Assembly: GCA_012960535.1 (NCBI GenBank)
Contig: DUBB01000042.1
Span: 76,735-140,734 of the forward strand
Reading direction: 5' to 3'
Length of the DNA: 64,000 nucleotides
DNA from: Gammaproteobacteria bacterium
GTDB lineage: Bacteria; Pseudomonadota; Gammaproteobacteria; Pseudomonadales; Azotimanducaceae
The notes under the pieces are model-generated. The model was not told the origin of the DNA. It saw nothing but the letters and a program-made list of their open reading frames with translations, and did no database searches. Both the position numbers and the translations under genes were made by a program. Shown here one piece after another: positions 62,972 to 64,000 of the stretch (the stretch's first letter is position 1; each line of letters opens with the position of its first letter).

Positions 62972-64000
62972 TTAAACCGGCTCTGCTGCGGGCTTGGCGG
63001 GCGACATACCCTGTGTCTGCAGGCGTTCCAACTCCGCATAGATACCATCAAGGTCGAGTAGCTGGTGATGCGTCCCCTGCTCTGCAATACGACCTTCCTC
63101 CAACACAACGATACGGTCGGTATGCCTTAGGGTAGACACTCGATGACTAACCAAAATTGTGGTTTTACCGTCTCGCAGCTGCTTTAACCGGCTTAAGATG
63201 TGCTCTTCGGTTTCGGTATCAACAGAACTGAAACAATCATCAAGAATAAGGACAGCTGAATCGCGGATTAAACCTCGAGCCAGGGTTGTGCGCTGTTTCT
63301 GACCACCACTTAAGGTAACCCCACGCTCACCGACCAGCGTTTCCATCTGCTTGGGGAACTCCTCTATGGTTCCTCGCAAGGCTGCCGAATCGGCTGATTC
63401 CCAGATAAATTCAAGGGCACGCTCAGGATCATCATAACTGATGTTATTACGAAGTGGTTCGCCAAACAGGAAAGGATCCTGCAGGACCTGCGCAATCTGC
63501 GACCTTAGCAGCGCTAACGGATACTCCCTGACATCAATGCCATCAAGGAATAAGGTGCCCGCTGGCGGATCTAGCATTCGAGTAAACTGCTTTAACAAGG
63601 TAGATTTACCCGAACCCACCCTGCCGACAATACCAATGGATTCTCCGGCTTTGATGGAAAGACTGATATTACTCAGCACAGGATGTGGGCTCCTGGGATA
63701 ACTGAAACTCAGGTCGCGGATATCAAAACTCCCTTGTATGCTGGCAGCGGTGAGTCCACTGGGCTGATCCACAATCTCTGCAGGCGCATCATATATTTCA
63801 CAGAGCCGATCGACCCCGACACTTGCCCTGGCAACCAGGGTGATGAAAAATCCCGCCATTCTGATCGGTTGCAACAACATGTTTAAGCAAGCCAGAAAGA
63901 AAATCAGATCACCAACGGATAAAACCCCGGTCAACACCAGGTGACCGCCGTAAACAATAATAGTCAGTTGTGACAAGGCGGTCAGCCAGGGCATCCAGGC
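62972..64000 (-). CDS. ABC exporter half-transporter, MdlA type (5' end outside window)
   Basis: The C-terminal 342 codons of an ABC exporter; the frame is open to the window edge and the first membrane helices lie outside. Visible are the last two helices (LTIIVYGGHLVLTGVLSVGDLIFF), Walker A VGRVGSGKST, the signature VTLSGGQKQRTTLARGL, Walker B VLILDDCFSSVD (with DD in place of DE) and the H-loop in LVSHRV. The aspartate in place of the catalytic glutamate suggests this is the weaker ATPase site of the heterodimer, as in other MdlA/TmrA pairs. Partner gene follows directly. Confidence 0.9.
   Translation of the reverse strand, partial: AWMPWLTALSQLTIIVYGGHLVLTGVLSVGDLIFFLACLNMLLQPIRMAGFFITLVARASVGVDRLCEIYDAPAEIVDQPSGLTAASIQGSFDIRDLSFSYPRSPHPVLSNISLSIKAGESIGIVGRVGSGKSTLLKQFTRMLDPPAGTLFLDGIDVREYPLALLRSQIAQVLQDPFLFGEPLRNNISYDDPERALEFIWESADSAALRGTIEEFPKQMETLVGERGVTLSGGQKQRTTLARGLIRDSAVLILDDCFSSVDTETEEHILSRLKQLRDGKTTILVSHRVSTLRHTDRIVVLEEGRIAEQGTHHQLLDLDGIYAELERLQTQGMSPAKPAAEPV

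Overview
The window looks like chromosomal DNA of a gammaproteobacterium. It encodes a LolC-LolD-LolE lipoprotein release system, a full-length ComEC, ClpB, GreB, an MltC-type lytic transglycosylase, DUF1853 and DUF2062 proteins, and many exported proteins and lipoproteins. A marine or other free-living lifestyle is only a guess. The base composition is balanced. I see no phage, integrase, insertion sequence or CRISPR array, so this reads as core and semi-accessory chromosome rather than a mobile island.

Layout. 1-1062: 5' part of an FAD oxidoreductase gene. 1278-1838: an unrecognised basic protein behind two perfect LexA boxes (SOS control). 2013-9635: clpB, greB-hisC, comEC and a DUF2062 gene. 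9627-12779: lolC-lolD-lolE. 12954-14650: a PilZ protein translationally coupled to a DAHP synthase. 14659-17944: apbE, a D-cysteine desulfhydrase-type enzyme and a SPOR lipoprotein. 17928-21226: selA-selB. 21453-28878: an overlapping operon of MCE/Mla-type lipid transport genes (TPR protein, MlaE permease, an ATPase with a degenerate Walker A, MlaD/MCE protein) that continues into a GNA1162-type lipoprotein, an LPP20-type protein and a DUF4384 protein. 28906-29466: a selenocysteine peroxiredoxin with an in-frame UGA and a SECIS-like hairpin. 29680-36476: MFS transporter, patatin/beta-barrel protein, M28 peptidase and MBL hydrolase. 36609-42280: a catabolic stretch (alpha-hydroxy acid oxidase, SDR, small exported protein, enoyl-CoA hydratase, GH4 glycosidase, tyrosine phosphatase). 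42284-46498: a second envelope operon (LPP20, MltC-like, LPP20, TPR-SLH). 46746-52524: a sorting pair (1559-residue multidomain surface protein with a GGC-type C-terminal tag, overlapped by a glutamic-type intramembrane protease gene) plus a small cohesin-like paralogue. 52709-56403: small and miscellaneous genes. 56636-59135: tRNA-Sec and a SelD fused to a flavoprotein. 59105 to the end: alpha/beta hydrolase, DUF1853 protein and a two-gene ABC exporter cut by the window edge.

Two themes stand out. First, the selenocysteine pathway is complete within the window: SelD fusion (selenophosphate), SelA, SelB, tRNA-Sec and one selenoprotein client. Second, two operons of uncharacterised envelope proteins share LPP20-type paralogues; one is built onto an MCE lipid transporter with a probable pseudo-ATPase, the other onto a murein-cleaving enzyme and an SLH protein. 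The regulatory highlight is the double LexA site before an unknown lysine-rich gene.

Limits: all family calls are from reading the translated sequence without searches. Starts were chosen by Shine-Dalgarno sequences and overlaps and may be off by a few codons. Promoter calls other than the LexA boxes are weak.
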